DNA from: Bacillota bacterium | GTDB taxonomy: Bacteria > Bacillota > Sulfobacillia > Sulfobacillales > Sulfobacillaceae | NCBI GenBank assembly: GCA_021821465.1 | Contig: JAKACM010000037.1 | Coordinates: 1 to 39,509, forward strand | Direction: 5' to 3' | Length of the DNA stretch: 39,509 bases | Shown: positions 7,997 to 16,406 of the stretch, in pieces | How the letters are laid out: every line of letters starts with the position of its first letter | Position numbering within the stretch: the first letter of the stretch is position 1 | Notes under the pieces: generated by a model | The model's input: the letters and a program-made list of their open reading frames with translations, nothing else | Told to the model about the DNA's origin: nothing | Database searches by the model: none | Program-made: the position numbers and the translations under genes

Positions 7997-9778
7997 ATGG
8001 CCGAGTTGCTGGTAATAGGTATTTTGCTTCTGATTATGGTGCTTTTGGTTTCTGGGCGTGTGCGCATTGACGTGGTTGGAGTTATTGCCTTAGCTTTGGT
8101 CGGTTTGTTTCATTTGGTGCCGACGCATAGTCTATTTAGCGGATTCAGTTCGTACGCAGCGATCATCTTAGCGGAAATGTTTATTTTGGGAGAAGGTCTC
8201 CGGCGTTCGGGAGTCACCGATGCTATGGCTCGTATGTTTGAGCGCATCGGTAGGCACGGAGAGCCGGCCTTGGTTACAGCCTTAATGGCCTTGCCGCCCA
8301 TTCCTTCGACATTTATTTCTGATGTTGGTCTTATGAGCATCTTTTTGCCTACAATGATGCGAATTAGGCAGAGCTTGAAAATTTCTTTGCACAGACTACT
8401 GATGCCACTGGCTTTCGCTATTGCTTTAGGTGGATTGCTCAGTATGATTGGATCGGCAGGAAATATTATCGGCAATGCTACCTTGGCGAACAGCCATTAC
8501 AAGCCGATTCCTCTGTTTGGCATTACGCCTCTTGGGATCATTCTTGTGGTTGCGAGTTTCTTGTTCATGAAATGGTGGGGAATTCGTCACTTACCTTCCA
8601 GTAATAGCCAAAGCGAATTTCTCAGTAATTATCAGGAAGTAAAAAGTTACATAAGCGAAGTACGGGTGAATGATGATTCCTTGTTTGCGGACAGGCCGCT
8701 GCGCGACGTCAGTTTTTTTCGACAGCATCATTTGACGGTGTTACGGATTATTCGGCCCAACGGGCAAAATGTGACTGCGGGAGCCAATGATGTCATTCAC
8801 ACCGGCGATCGTCTGGTTGTTCAGGGTGACTTGCAGGCCATTTTAGATCTACAACCGAATTCCGGTATGGAGGTGGTGGGGACCGATCCGACTACGATGA
8901 AACTTAGGCGCGACAACACTCGCGTGGTGGAAGCCATGATCCCGCCTCGATCGCCGTTAGTCAATCACACCTTGCATGGCACCAATTTCCGCACCAAATA
9001 CGGAGCTACGGTTCTTGCCATTTTACGTCAAGGAGTCACTCGGATCCGAGAATTGCCTGTAACTCCTCTTCGAGCCGGAGATGTGCTTTTGGTGATGGGA
9101 ACAGATGATGCCATCGCCAGATTGCAGATGGCGGATGATTTGACGGTGTTTTCGGATGTGGAACGGGATATTCCTGCTAGCCCCAAAAGGAGCGCAATCG
9201 CGGGTATAGTGGTGCTCGGAGTACTGGGTGCCGCTGCAGTAAATTTTTTGGCTATACAAGCTGCCGCTGCCGTCGGTATTTTAGTCTTGTTGCTGACTCG
9301 AATTATTTCCATGGATCAGGCCTATCGTGCCATTGACTGGCGTATCATCACGTTGGTTGGCGGAATTACTCCCGTCAGTCTCGCTTTGACCCATTTGGGC
9401 GTGAGTGACGCTTTGGCCCATACCATGATTCGGGTCGTGGGGCCCCTAGGACCGTATGCGATTATAGCGGTGTTTTTCTGGCTTGCCGCCCTTTTGACGC
9501 AGGTCATTAGCAATGTGGCAACCGCCTTGGTATTGTCACCTTTGGCAATTTCCGTGGCGGGAGCGAACCACTGGTCTCCGGACGGATTGATCATTTCTAT
9601 GGTCATCGCGTTGTCGGCGGCGCCTATAACCCCCTTAGCCAACAAAGTGTTTATTATGTCTATGGGCCCCGGACGTTACCGGTATCAAGATTTCTTTCGT
9701 ATCGGCATTCCTTTTACGATGGTTATGTTCGTGTTGACTGTTTTCCTGATTCCGGTATTTTTTCCTTTTGTGAACTGA
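7997..9778 (+). CDS. SLC13/DASS-type anion permease with two RCK_C domains
   Basis: Integral membrane transporter of the SLC13 (divalent anion:Na+ symporter, ArsB/CitM superfamily) type, of the SAC1/SLT-like class with two cytosolic RCK_C (TrkA_C) domains between membrane halves. Seen: hydrophobic helices over the first 210 residues, with IPSTFISDVGLMSIFLPTM and SAGNIIGNATLA resembling the family's substrate hairpin; two RCK_C-like domains (about 230-300 and 310-390, each ending in GDRLVVQGD or GDVLLVMGTDD); then a second membrane half with SNVATALVLSPLAIS and ALSAAPITPLANKV. Such proteins move sulfate, other divalent anions or dicarboxylates; the substrate here cannot be read. ATG 7997 has GAGGGGGG 5 nt upstream and is preferred over ATG 7973. 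Its 3' end overlaps the convergent antiporter gene by 56 bp. Confidence 0.82.
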   Translation: MAELLVIGILLLIMVLLVSGRVRIDVVGVIALALVGLFHLVPTHSLFSGFSSYAAIILAEMFILGEGLRRSGVTDAMARMFERIGRHGEPALVTALMALPPIPSTFISDVGLMSIFLPTMMRIRQSLKISLHRLLMPLAFAIALGGLLSMIGSAGNIIGNATLANSHYKPIPLFGITPLGIILVVASFLFMKWWGIRHLPSSNSQSEFLSNYQEVKSYISEVRVNDDSLFADRPLRDVSFFRQHHLTVLRIIRPNGQNVTAGANDVIHTGDRLVVQGDLQAILDLQPNSGMEVVGTDPTTMKLRRDNTRVVEAMIPPRSPLVNHTLHGTNFRTKYGATVLAILRQGVTRIRELPVTPLRAGDVLLVMGTDDAIARLQMADDLTVFSDVERDIPASPKRSAIAGIVVLGVLGAAAVNFLAIQAAAAVGILVLLLTRIISMDQAYRAIDWRIITLVGGITPVSLALTHLGVSDALAHTMIRVVGPLGPYAIIAVFFWLAALLTQVISNVATALVLSPLAISVAGANHWSPDGLIISMVIALSAAPITPLANKVFIMSMGPGRYRYQDFFRIGIPFTMVMFVLTVFLIPVFFPFVN

Positions 9779-10940
9779 CCAATCCCAACACTCTGAGCAC
9801 AATTCCCGTGCTTGGAGCCTGAATTCCTACGGTAAAAAAGATGCTGCTAAAAACGATGGCTAAAATCGAAGGTTTCCAGGCGGGGAAGTGGGTCCCGACT
9901 TGGATGGCAAGAACGGCGGAAATTGCGCCTGTTTCCCGAATCCACATCATGAAAAGCTTTTCTTGAATGCTCCATCCACGGATCCACCCCAGCGACCCGA
10001 GGACGGTCAAGGGACGAGCTGCAAACATCAGAACAAGGGAGGTTCCCACGGCTAAGGGCCAGTAGGTTCTGAAGATTCTAATGGGCATAATGAGACCCAG
10101 CCAGGAAAAGATCGCAATCCGGGCGACCGTGCTTAAATGGCTTATACCGACATTGGAAGGGGAATGTTGCCGAAATTGCCAGGACAACCCGGCGGTAAAG
10201 GAGGCAACATAGCCGTTGGAGCCTATGTACAAAGCTAGAAGGTAGGGGATAATGGCTGTTGTCATGACCAGTGCCGTACTCAGCATACGGGATCGGGGAC
10301 TGATGGCGCCGGCGGCGTACCCCATCGCTAACCCGACCATCAGGCCAAGAAGAATTTGTCTGGCAGATTGCTCGAAAACCATCGCAAAAGAGCCGTGAGA
10401 TACCAAAGCAGCCATCAAGATAGAAGTCATGACAGCACTCATGGTGTCGTTAAACGCCGATTCCGCCTCCATAGTGATGCGAATTGGTCCGGGAACCGAA
10501 AGTTGAGAGAGTATGGGTATCACACTGGCAGGGTCAGTATTGGCGATGGCGATGGCACACATCCACGCGAAGGCCCATGATAAGTTCCAAATGCCGTGGA
10601 TAAAGAGAGCCACAACAATAGACGCCATGAGAACCCCCAGTGTGGCTAATAGGGTGATGCTCATCCGCATCCGTCGGAGTCCATCTAAGGGAAGATGAGC
10701 ACCTCCTGCAAACAGAATTACACCCGCAGCCACGGGTAACATATTCACCGTAAAGGAGGAATCGAAGGGTACGCGGATAAAGCCCAGTACCGGTCCCAAC
10801 ACTATTCCCCAAATCAGATAAAAGGGCACGTCAGGAAGAGTTCGGACATGACAGAGAACACGGTGAATGACTGCCGCGCCACCAATGAGAGTGACAAAGG
10901 CGAGACACATTTCCGTTTGTCCGGGTAGGAAAAATCTCAT
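9723..10940 (-). CDS. CPA1-family Na+/H+ antiporter (NhaP-like)
   Basis: A 405-residue membrane antiporter exchanging monovalent cations for protons, important for pH and sodium homeostasis. Twelve or so hydrophobic helices are visible. The CPA1 signature is present: AIANTDPASVIPIL with the central ND/TDPA motif, followed by EAESAFND, the second carboxylate-bearing motif. A late helix carries WIRETGAISAVLA, matching the family's R-x-x-GAIS-like segment. ATG 10940 is preceded by AAAGGG at 7 nt. There is no large cytosolic tail. The last 56 bp overlap the 3' end of the SLC13-type gene on the other strand, so the two transcripts are antisense at their ends. Confidence 0.88.
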   Translation of the reverse strand: MRFFLPGQTEMCLAFVTLIGGAAVIHRVLCHVRTLPDVPFYLIWGIVLGPVLGFIRVPFDSSFTVNMLPVAAGVILFAGGAHLPLDGLRRMRMSITLLATLGVLMASIVVALFIHGIWNLSWAFAWMCAIAIANTDPASVIPILSQLSVPGPIRITMEAESAFNDTMSAVMTSILMAALVSHGSFAMVFEQSARQILLGLMVGLAMGYAAGAISPRSRMLSTALVMTTAIIPYLLALYIGSNGYVASFTAGLSWQFRQHSPSNVGISHLSTVARIAIFSWLGLIMPIRIFRTYWPLAVGTSLVLMFAARPLTVLGSLGWIRGWSIQEKLFMMWIRETGAISAVLAIQVGTHFPAWKPSILAIVFSSIFFTVGIQAPSTGIVLRVLGLVSSQKEKIPESGKQSTRT

Positions 10941-11401
10941 GGCATAACCCTTTCTACCCGCTTTTTTTGATTTGTCCGGTGCTTGCGGGCAAATTGTCCG
11001 GAGGTCTTTAGGGATAAATAACCTGAATTGTAGAGGATTAGTGTGGGATAGGCAAGTGAGAGATTGGACAAAACCTTATAGACATTTGGCAAAGATCATC
11101 CGGGAGTGTAACCCATGCGAAACCGGGAACTTGCAATGGACCAGGCAGTTGCGCACATAGAAGGAGTATTTCGATTCGGGAAAGATGCCAGGGCTAATGC
11201 CAATGTGGCATATCCTATAGTTTGGCGTCAGACCCTGGCATGACAAGTCGACCTGATTGAAAAAGTTATCCAAGAAATCACATTATGCATACTGTGACGA
11301 CAGATTGCGGGCCTCAAGATTATTGTTTGCCTATGTTAGAAGATGACCTTCGATCTGTCGCCGGAGTTACGGGTCTTTCAGAGGGTTTAGCCGAAGTCGG
11401 C
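10941..11401. other. Intergenic region between antiporter and DUF2249 gene
   Basis: About 460 nt without a supported gene. The main feature is the nested inverted repeat at 11185-11241, described separately. Confidence 0.45.
11185..11241. repeat. Nested inverted repeat (9-bp outer, 6-bp inner stem)
   Basis: Outer arms ATGCCAGGG (11185-11193) and CCCTGGCAT (11233-11241) enclose an inner hairpin ATGCCA-ATG-TGGCAT (11197-11211). All pairs are perfect. The core TGCCA recurs in each arm. It may be a small RNA fold, a repeated protein-binding site or a degraded element end; no coding gene surrounds it. Confidence 0.5.
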
Positions 11402-11626
11402 TTAGGTGTTTGCAGGAGTGAACATAACGGACCAGAAATTGGCTCCTCTTTCCCTTGCCTCACCTTTAAAACCTTGGGCTTTGAGGACTTGCAGCAAGGG
11501 ATCGGGCCGAAATGTGGCCAACAATTCGAAGCTCTCTCCGGGTTGCAGTTCCCCAACAAACTTCATAATATCGTCAAAAGGCTCTCCACCATTATTGAGA
11601 ATAGGACGGACATCCAATTGCTTCAC
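11402..11626 (-). CDS. DUF2249 domain protein
   Basis: A single 74-residue DUF2249 domain, a TusA-like small fold of unknown function often found near hemerythrin, denitrification or redox genes. Seen: LDVRPIL at the start, EPFDDIMKFV..LQPGESFELLATFRPDPLLQVLKAQGF and a final tryptophan-containing FWSVMF strand, all as in the family. The start is GTG 11626, because a perfect AAGGAGG lies 8 nt before it and the domain begins three residues later; upstream in-frame starts up to 11725 would add 33 non-conserved residues. It lies about 300 nt downstream of the CRP/FNR gene on the same strand, so it could be a target or partner of that regulator. Confidence 0.8.
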   Translation of the reverse strand: MKQLDVRPILNNGGEPFDDIMKFVGELQPGESFELLATFRPDPLLQVLKAQGFKGEARERGANFWSVMFTPANT

Positions 11627-11929
11627 TACTGAAACCTCCTTGAGAAATTGGTGGTGTTTGATATTCGTTCTTGGCGCTTTTCCCATCTCCTGAAGCAGAT
11701 GGGAATTAGCAAGTTGCATCTTCACATTTATTGGTTTATGCGGCGGACCAAATCCTCCCGAATTCTATATCTTTTGTTGGTTTAGCCATATCTTCTTTGG
11801 TATTGCATAAGACAAGAGAGAGCAAGTTTTGAGAACAAAATTTATGATAGGACGATATGATGATCGATATTGTGAGCCTGATCACCAAAGAAGCCGAAGA
11901 TGCGAAACCAAGAGGCGTCGCATCTTTGC
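11627..11929. other. Gap between DUF2249 gene and CRP/FNR gene
   Basis: About 300 nt. Apart from the hairpin at 11897-11926 next to the regulator's stop codon, nothing is recognised. A separate promoter for the DUF2249 gene probably lies here but I cannot place it. Confidence 0.4.
11897..11926 (-). terminator. Possible terminator hairpin after CRP/FNR gene
   Basis: AAGATGCGA (11897-11905) and TCGCATCTT (11918-11926) form a perfect 9-bp stem with a 12-nt loop, starting 3 nt after the regulator's stop codon. There is no continuous T-run on the minus strand, only CTTCTTT, so termination is uncertain. Confidence 0.4.
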
Positions 11930-12583
11930 TCATGATGTGATGGCCTTGGTCATCCATTCCTTGAGTTTGTCGATATTATGGACATGAACGGTTCCGTGCC
12001 CACTGCTGATGATGTTTTCTTTGACGAGGGTGTGCAAGGAGCGGGTGATCGTTTCACGTTGCACGCCTAACATTCGCGCCAGTTCTTCATGCGTTAAATT
12101 AATGCCGGAACCCATGCGTTCGGCCAGAATCGCCAATACTCCCGCCACTTGAGCTACCACGGGACGACCTCTGGTGTCTGCCGCGGATTCTTGAACCAGA
12201 CGTAAGCGCTGAGCGAGAGTTTTACACATGGTAATGCCAAATGCCGGAAATTCACGTTGGGCGGCAATAACGTGTTCCCGGGGCATCCATAACACTTCAG
12301 TGGGGGTTGCCATGGCCCGGGCAGTAGCGGGATACGGACTGTCGTCCCAAAGGCCGGCAATGCCAATAATGTCGCCTGGCAACCAGATTCCCGTCGCGAA
12401 AATGTAGCCGTCAGGTCCCAGACGTTCTACGGCAATTTGTCCGTTCATCACGATCCATAATCCGCTGGTGGTTTCTCCTTGGTGGAAAATCGTGTTACCA
12501 GAACGATAAGAACGCGTCAGTGTCAATTTTTCGAGCGTGGATCTGGGGATATCCTGTAATAAGGGAATTTGTTCCGGGGACAC
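11930..12583 (-). CDS. CRP/FNR-family transcription regulator
   Basis: A 217-residue cytoplasmic regulator. Residues about 10-120 form the cyclic-nucleotide-binding beta-roll (GNTIFHQGETTSGLWIVMNGQIAVER and LPGDIIGIAGLW). A dimer helix follows, then a winged helix with LTHEELARMLGVQRETITRSL as recognition segment (about 160-185), typical of the Crp_C_2 domain. There is no N-terminal or central Cys cluster, so it is not an FNR-type iron-sulfur sensor; the residues that bind cAMP in E. coli CRP are not evidently kept either, so the ligand is unknown. Start is GTG with GAAGGA close upstream. The DUF2249 gene follows on the same strand. Confidence 0.88.
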   Translation of the reverse strand: MSPEQIPLLQDIPRSTLEKLTLTRSYRSGNTIFHQGETTSGLWIVMNGQIAVERLGPDGYIFATGIWLPGDIIGIAGLWDDSPYPATARAMATPTEVLWMPREHVIAAQREFPAFGITMCKTLAQRLRLVQESAADTRGRPVVAQVAGVLAILAERMGSGINLTHEELARMLGVQRETITRSLHTLVKENIISSGHGTVHVHNIDKLKEWMTKAITS

Positions 12584-12614
12584 GATCCTTCATCCTTTCT
12601 TTGCTTTTGAGATA

Positions 12615-12818
12615 TTAGTGTGTCGTTGAGTGAGCGGCCAGCCGTTGCCGTGTTGGATGACTCGGCAGATTATGCGAGACTTCCGGTGGGATACCATCGG
12701 CAACCCAAATACTTCTCCTGTCCGCACTGTGACCAATGCCCACCCAGGTTCCGGGATATTTTCCATAGAACACTTCGGTTTGCACCCTATCTCCGATAAA
12801 ATGGAGTCCTTCGCCCAA
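12615..12818 (-). CDS. Doubtful small hypothetical protein
   Basis: An open frame of 67 codons, TTG start, 31 nt upstream of the CRP/FNR gene on the same strand. The composition is protein-like (LGEGLHFIGDRV, PGTWVGIGHSADRRSIWVAD) and the open frame continues about 17 codons further upstream without a common start codon or ribosome site. I do not recognise it. It may be the tail of a decayed gene or chance. Confidence 0.22.
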   Translation of the reverse strand: MGEGLHFIGDRVQTEVFYGKYPGTWVGIGHSADRRSIWVADGIPPEVSHNLPSHPTRQRLAAHSTTH

Positions 12819-13367
12819 AGCTAAGACAACATGTTTGTTGCCGAATATAAAACTCGCTATATTCCTTCCCTACACGCGACAATTCTGTCGAAATCTTTGT
12901 AATGGAACTTACTTTAATATAGCTTATGCCTGCCATTCGAACAAGAAAGTCGCATGTCTTGGTTTTTTGATGCCATGGTGAGGTAAGTGGCTGCCATGAA
13001 GACGGGCATTCCGATTGGACATTTCTTACCCGTTGAATGGGCGTGAGGCGTCCACGGAAGTTCTCGGTCTGACGTGTGGTTGGTGATGAGATGTAGATGG
13101 GCATAGTTTAAGATCTCGCAGGCAAATGAGATAAGGAGACGGATATTAACCCGATGAAGCCTTTTAGGTCGGCCTTCATGTGAGGTCAATTAGGGTATTG
13201 CAGTATTGTCCTCATTCAGATCTCAAGGCTGGTCTCATTGGCAAGTTGAGCGCCATATCGTATTGGGGTGGTGTGGGAAATTGTGAGGTACGAACCGGTA
13301 AGAGCGTTATGTCACCGAGATAACGGCAAAAGGGTTGGGATTAATTTTGTGCTCGCAGCCGATGTGG

Positions 13368-13392
13368 TAAAATGTGCACAGATTTGTGCACA
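13368..13392 (+). promoter_or_regulatory. -10-like hexamer and tandem TGTGCACA palindromes before the reductase gene
   Basis: TAAAAT (13368-13373) is a good -10 with only a weak -35 upstream. It overlaps by one base the first of two identical 8-bp palindromes TGTGCACA (13373-13380 and 13385-13392), 12 bp apart centre to centre. The second ends one base before the TAGGAGG ribosome site (AGGAGG 13394-13399). A repressor bound here would block both start site and leader. Confidence 0.5.
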
Positions 13393-13409
13393 TAGGAGGT
13401 GGCGGCACC

Positions 13410-14519
13410 GTGCGCCGTTTCGCATTTATCTTACATCCACTCAGATTTAATGATTTTGCCAGAAAATATCCCGTGACCCGCTACTTGCCTCCGCGGTTAG
13501 TGGAGTCCGTGTTTAAACATATCGATCCCGTGCTTACGGGTCACGTTATGGGGGTTCATTCCCTCACAGGGGAAGAACTTGAGGGGTGGCTGATTGGTTT
13601 GCCGCTTACTCCTCGCATCATCTTAAACTCACCTTACGAATGGGTGTTGAACAAACTTGAGAAAGCCGGACAAATGGCCCAAAATCTCGGAGCAGAAATT
13701 CTGGGGTTGGGTGCATTTACCAAAATTGCCGGGGATAGAGGAGTAAGCCTTTCTCACCGCTTGAACATTCCCATTACTACGGGGAACTCCTATACCACGG
13801 CTACTGCTGTGGAAGGGACTCTGGCTGCTGCCGAACGTATGCAATTGGATTTGTCTCAGGCACAGCTCACAGTCGTTGGAGCTACCGGTTCCATTGGCCA
13901 AGCCACATGTTTCGTGTTGGCCCCGTCCGTTCATCACCTGCATTTGGTGGCTCGCCACCACGACCAATTGGATCTCTTGAAAGCGCGTTTGCTTCATCAA
14001 TTTCCTCATCTGCATATTGATATTTCCACGGATGCAAGACAAGCGGTTGTAGATGCTGATATTGTGATCGCTGTCTCTTCTGCACCGGGCGCGATTGTCG
14101 AACCTGGCGATCTAAAACCGGGGGCGGTCATTACAGATGTAGCCCGGCCCCGGAATATTTCTGCTCAGGTGAGTCAAAAACGCCCGGATGTATTGGTTCT
14201 TGACGGTGGAGTCATTGAAGTGCCAGGAGCAAGGGCAGACATGGGTTTTGACTTCGGATTCCCACCGAAAATGGTTGAGGCTTGCATGGCAGAAACCATG
14301 ATTCTGGCGTTATCCAACCGATTGGAGAATTTTACACTCGGAGGGGAAGTGGAAGTTCCTAAAGTTTCGGAAATCCACAGACTGGGACAAGAGCACGGAT
14401 TCAAGCTGGCAGGGTTCAGACGATTTGAACGAGCCATCGACGATGCCGAAATTGAGCGCGTTAAGAAGTATCTCGCAAGCAAACCTCTATTGGATGAGCC
14501 CGACCGCGTCAGCTATTAA
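13410..14519 (+). CDS. Long-chain acyl-ACP reductase-like oxidoreductase
   Basis: A 369-residue NAD(P)H enzyme resembling cyanobacterial long-chain acyl-ACP reductase (AAR), which makes fatty aldehydes through a thioester on a cysteine. Seen, in AAR order: GLGAFTKI, then TTGNSYTTA, then the nucleotide-binding loop GATGSIG (157-163), then VLDGGVIE and finally PKMVEACMAETMIL with Cys292, which lines up with the Synechococcus AAR catalytic Cys294 (number from memory). The C-terminal RLGQEHGFKLAGF also matches. Start is GTG 13410, 10 nt after AGGAGG; a frame-consistent ATG at 13374 would place the ribosome site inside the gene. The gene is monocistronic, with a terminator after it. No aldehyde deformylating oxygenase is nearby. 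It could be a shikimate-dehydrogenase-like relative with another substrate. Confidence 0.75.
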   Translation: MRRFAFILHPLRFNDFARKYPVTRYLPPRLVESVFKHIDPVLTGHVMGVHSLTGEELEGWLIGLPLTPRIILNSPYEWVLNKLEKAGQMAQNLGAEILGLGAFTKIAGDRGVSLSHRLNIPITTGNSYTTATAVEGTLAAAERMQLDLSQAQLTVVGATGSIGQATCFVLAPSVHHLHLVARHHDQLDLLKARLLHQFPHLHIDISTDARQAVVDADIVIAVSSAPGAIVEPGDLKPGAVITDVARPRNISAQVSQKRPDVLVLDGGVIEVPGARADMGFDFGFPPKMVEACMAETMILALSNRLENFTLGGEVEVPKVSEIHRLGQEHGFKLAGFRRFERAIDDAEIERVKKYLASKPLLDEPDRVSY

Positions 14520-14536
14520 TAGGGTGCGTGAGATCC

Positions 14537-14570
14537 AAAGGCCAAGAGATGAAGACAACTCTTGGCCTTT
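14537..14570 (+). terminator. Factor-independent terminator of the reductase gene
   Basis: AAAGGCCAAGAG (14537-14548) and CTCTTGGCCTTT (14559-14570) form a perfect 12-bp stem with a 10-nt loop, followed by TTATT. It starts 17 nt after the stop codon. Confidence 0.85.
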
Positions 14571-15053
14571 TTATTGCCCTTCCATTTTCAGGTGAAAGTG
14601 TGTCTGGTGCCTTTGCCCAGTATCCGAAAATATTAGGCCAAATTTAGCTATGTTGCATTTTAGAGCCCTCTTGTTTGCTCTTCAATATTTACGTTTATAT
14701 GTTGGCCTTCTTAGGAAAAAATGCATGTCAAGCCGGGAATGGCTGGACGGGTTTAATGTGTTGGCGGCCAAATTAAGTTGATAACAAACTTTGGGTGAAG
14801 TTTGCTTACAAGCCGCCTTACTTAGCTCAAAAAGGGAACTCATAAGAGTTAGTACTAAATTTGATTTACCCGGCTAACACACTTTTTTGCCGTCGTCTAA
14901 AATTGTCAGCATATTGAGATCTTTTTTCGGTTGGGGCTAAGAATCCTTGTCCAAGTACGGAATTCCGATCCCGCCCGGGTCCTTTAAGATCGAGAAACAA
15001 AAGAACACATCAAGTGTTAAACCCTGACGTGTCTATGCGTTTTGCTATTTTGG
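14571..15053. other. Intergenic region between reductase terminator and glnA stop
   Basis: About 480 nt with no gene. Two small hairpins are visible: CAAACTT-tgggtg-AAGTTTG at 14785-14804, and AACAC/GTGTT at 15004-15018, which on the minus strand is followed by CTTTTGTTTC and may weakly terminate glnA. Confidence 0.4.
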
Positions 15054-16382
15054 TTAATAGACAGTGAGATATTGATCGATTTCCCAGTCATGAACTTGTT
15101 GACGGTAGATTTCCCATTCAATCCGTTTGGCTTCCAGAAATCGCGAGAATATGTGCTCGCCCAAAGCCTCACGCATGACTGCGTCTTTTTCGAAATAATC
15201 CAAGGCTTCGGCTAAATCTTCGGGGAGATTTTCGATGCCGTATTCAAGGCGTTCATGTTCATGCATGCGGTAAATATTGCGGCTCACCGGAGCCGGAGCA
15301 TCGAGCTTATGGCGAATTCCGTCCAATCCCGCCTTAATCGTGACCGCTAAAGCGAGATACGGGTTGCAGGCCGGATCGGGAGAACGCAGTTCGATACGCG
15401 TCGATTCGTTACGGGTTTGGGGCACTCGGATCATCGGGCTACGATTGCTCATGGACCAGGCAATATATACCGGTGCTTCGAACCCGGGAACGAGGCGCTT
15501 ATAGCTGTTGACCAAGGGATTGGTAACCGCCGTAAAGGCTTTGGCATGCTGAATGAGCCCGGCGATATAGCGTAAGCCGGCTTTGCTAATGCCGTCAGGG
15601 TGTTTAGGATCTTGAAAGATATTCACCCCGTCTTTAAACAAAGCTTGATGCAAGTGTAACCCCGACCCATTAACCCCCTGCAAAGGTTTGGGCATGAAGG
15701 TGGCGTGAAAATTGCGCTGCAAGGCCACTGTACGGGCGACAAAACGGAATGTCACAATATTGTCTGCTGTTCTTAAGGCATCAGAATATCCCAAATCAAT
15801 TTCGTGTTGCCCCGGCGACACTTCGTGGTGAGTTGCCTCGACACTCATGCCCATTTGTTCCAGCGTCAAGACAATATCCCGTCGCACGTCTTCTCCCAAA
15901 TCGACGGGAGACAGATCGAAATATCCCGCTTGATCAACCGTCCGGTTCGTGGCTTTACCTTCCAGATCACGCTCAAAGAGAAAGAATTCGGGTTCAGGAC
16001 CGACCGTAATCTCATAACCCATTTCCCGAGCCTCAGCGAGGACACGTTTGAGCGTGGTTCTGGGATCCCCGGCAAAAGGAGTACCGTCCGGATGCCTAAT
16101 GTCGCACATCAGGCGAGCTGTCATGGCGTCTGAACTACTCCAAGGGAAAATAGTAAAAGTATCGGGATCAGGTTGCAAATGCATGTCCGATTCTTCAATG
16201 CGCACAAATCCTTCAATGGACGAACCGTCAAACATAATTTTGCCGTCCAGAGCATCTTCCAAGGCATGTAGGGGAATTGCCACATTTTTAACGACCCCTA
16301 AGATATCGGTGAATTGCAATCGAACAAATTTGACATTGAGAGCTTGTGCTTTCTCTAACACATCGGTTTTAGTCAGCCCCAT
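15054..16382 (-). CDS. glnA: Glutamine synthetase, type I-alpha
   Basis: Makes glutamine from glutamate, ammonia and ATP; the main ammonia-assimilating enzyme, a cytoplasmic dodecamer. The 442-residue length and the absence of the insertion found in the I-beta form fit the B. subtilis type. Seen: FDGSSIEGF (about 51-59), the ammonia/metal segment with VGPEPEFFLFE, HHEVSPGQHEIDL, NGSGLHLH, the ATP-site NRSP..RVPQTRNESTRIELRSPDP, and a C-terminal DWEIDQYL. The region around NIYRMHEHERLEYGIENLP matches I-alpha enzymes, which are regulated by feedback and by GlnR rather than adenylylation. ATG 16382 is preceded by AGGAGG at 4 nt. No glnR lies next to it. The leader can form a three-stem structure (16407-16476), suggesting extra control at RNA level. 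Confidence 0.96.
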   Translation of the reverse strand: MGLTKTDVLEKAQALNVKFVRLQFTDILGVVKNVAIPLHALEDALDGKIMFDGSSIEGFVRIEESDMHLQPDPDTFTIFPWSSSDAMTARLMCDIRHPDGTPFAGDPRTTLKRVLAEAREMGYEITVGPEPEFFLFERDLEGKATNRTVDQAGYFDLSPVDLGEDVRRDIVLTLEQMGMSVEATHHEVSPGQHEIDLGYSDALRTADNIVTFRFVARTVALQRNFHATFMPKPLQGVNGSGLHLHQALFKDGVNIFQDPKHPDGISKAGLRYIAGLIQHAKAFTAVTNPLVNSYKRLVPGFEAPVYIAWSMSNRSPMIRVPQTRNESTRIELRSPDPACNPYLALAVTIKAGLDGIRHKLDAPAPVSRNIYRMHEHERLEYGIENLPEDLAEALDYFEKDAVMREALGEHIFSRFLEAKRIEWEIYRQQVHDWEIDQYLTVY

Positions 16383-16406
16383 ATATCCTCCTCATGGTAC
16401 GTTTAT

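Larger units (their letters stand above)
12584..13409. other. Long intergenic region upstream of the acyl-ACP reductase-like gene
   Basis: About 830 nt between divergent regulator and reductase genes. It holds one weak small minus-strand frame (12615-12818, listed) and, at its right end, a promoter-like -10 with two palindromes (13368-13392). Other short frames have no ribosome site or family signature. A gene lost by decay is possible. Confidence 0.4.

Noticed and set aside
12914..13189. 91-codon minus-strand frame upstream of the CRP/FNR gene
   Set aside because: No ribosome site and no recognisable domain; overlapping frames in the same stretch look equally random.
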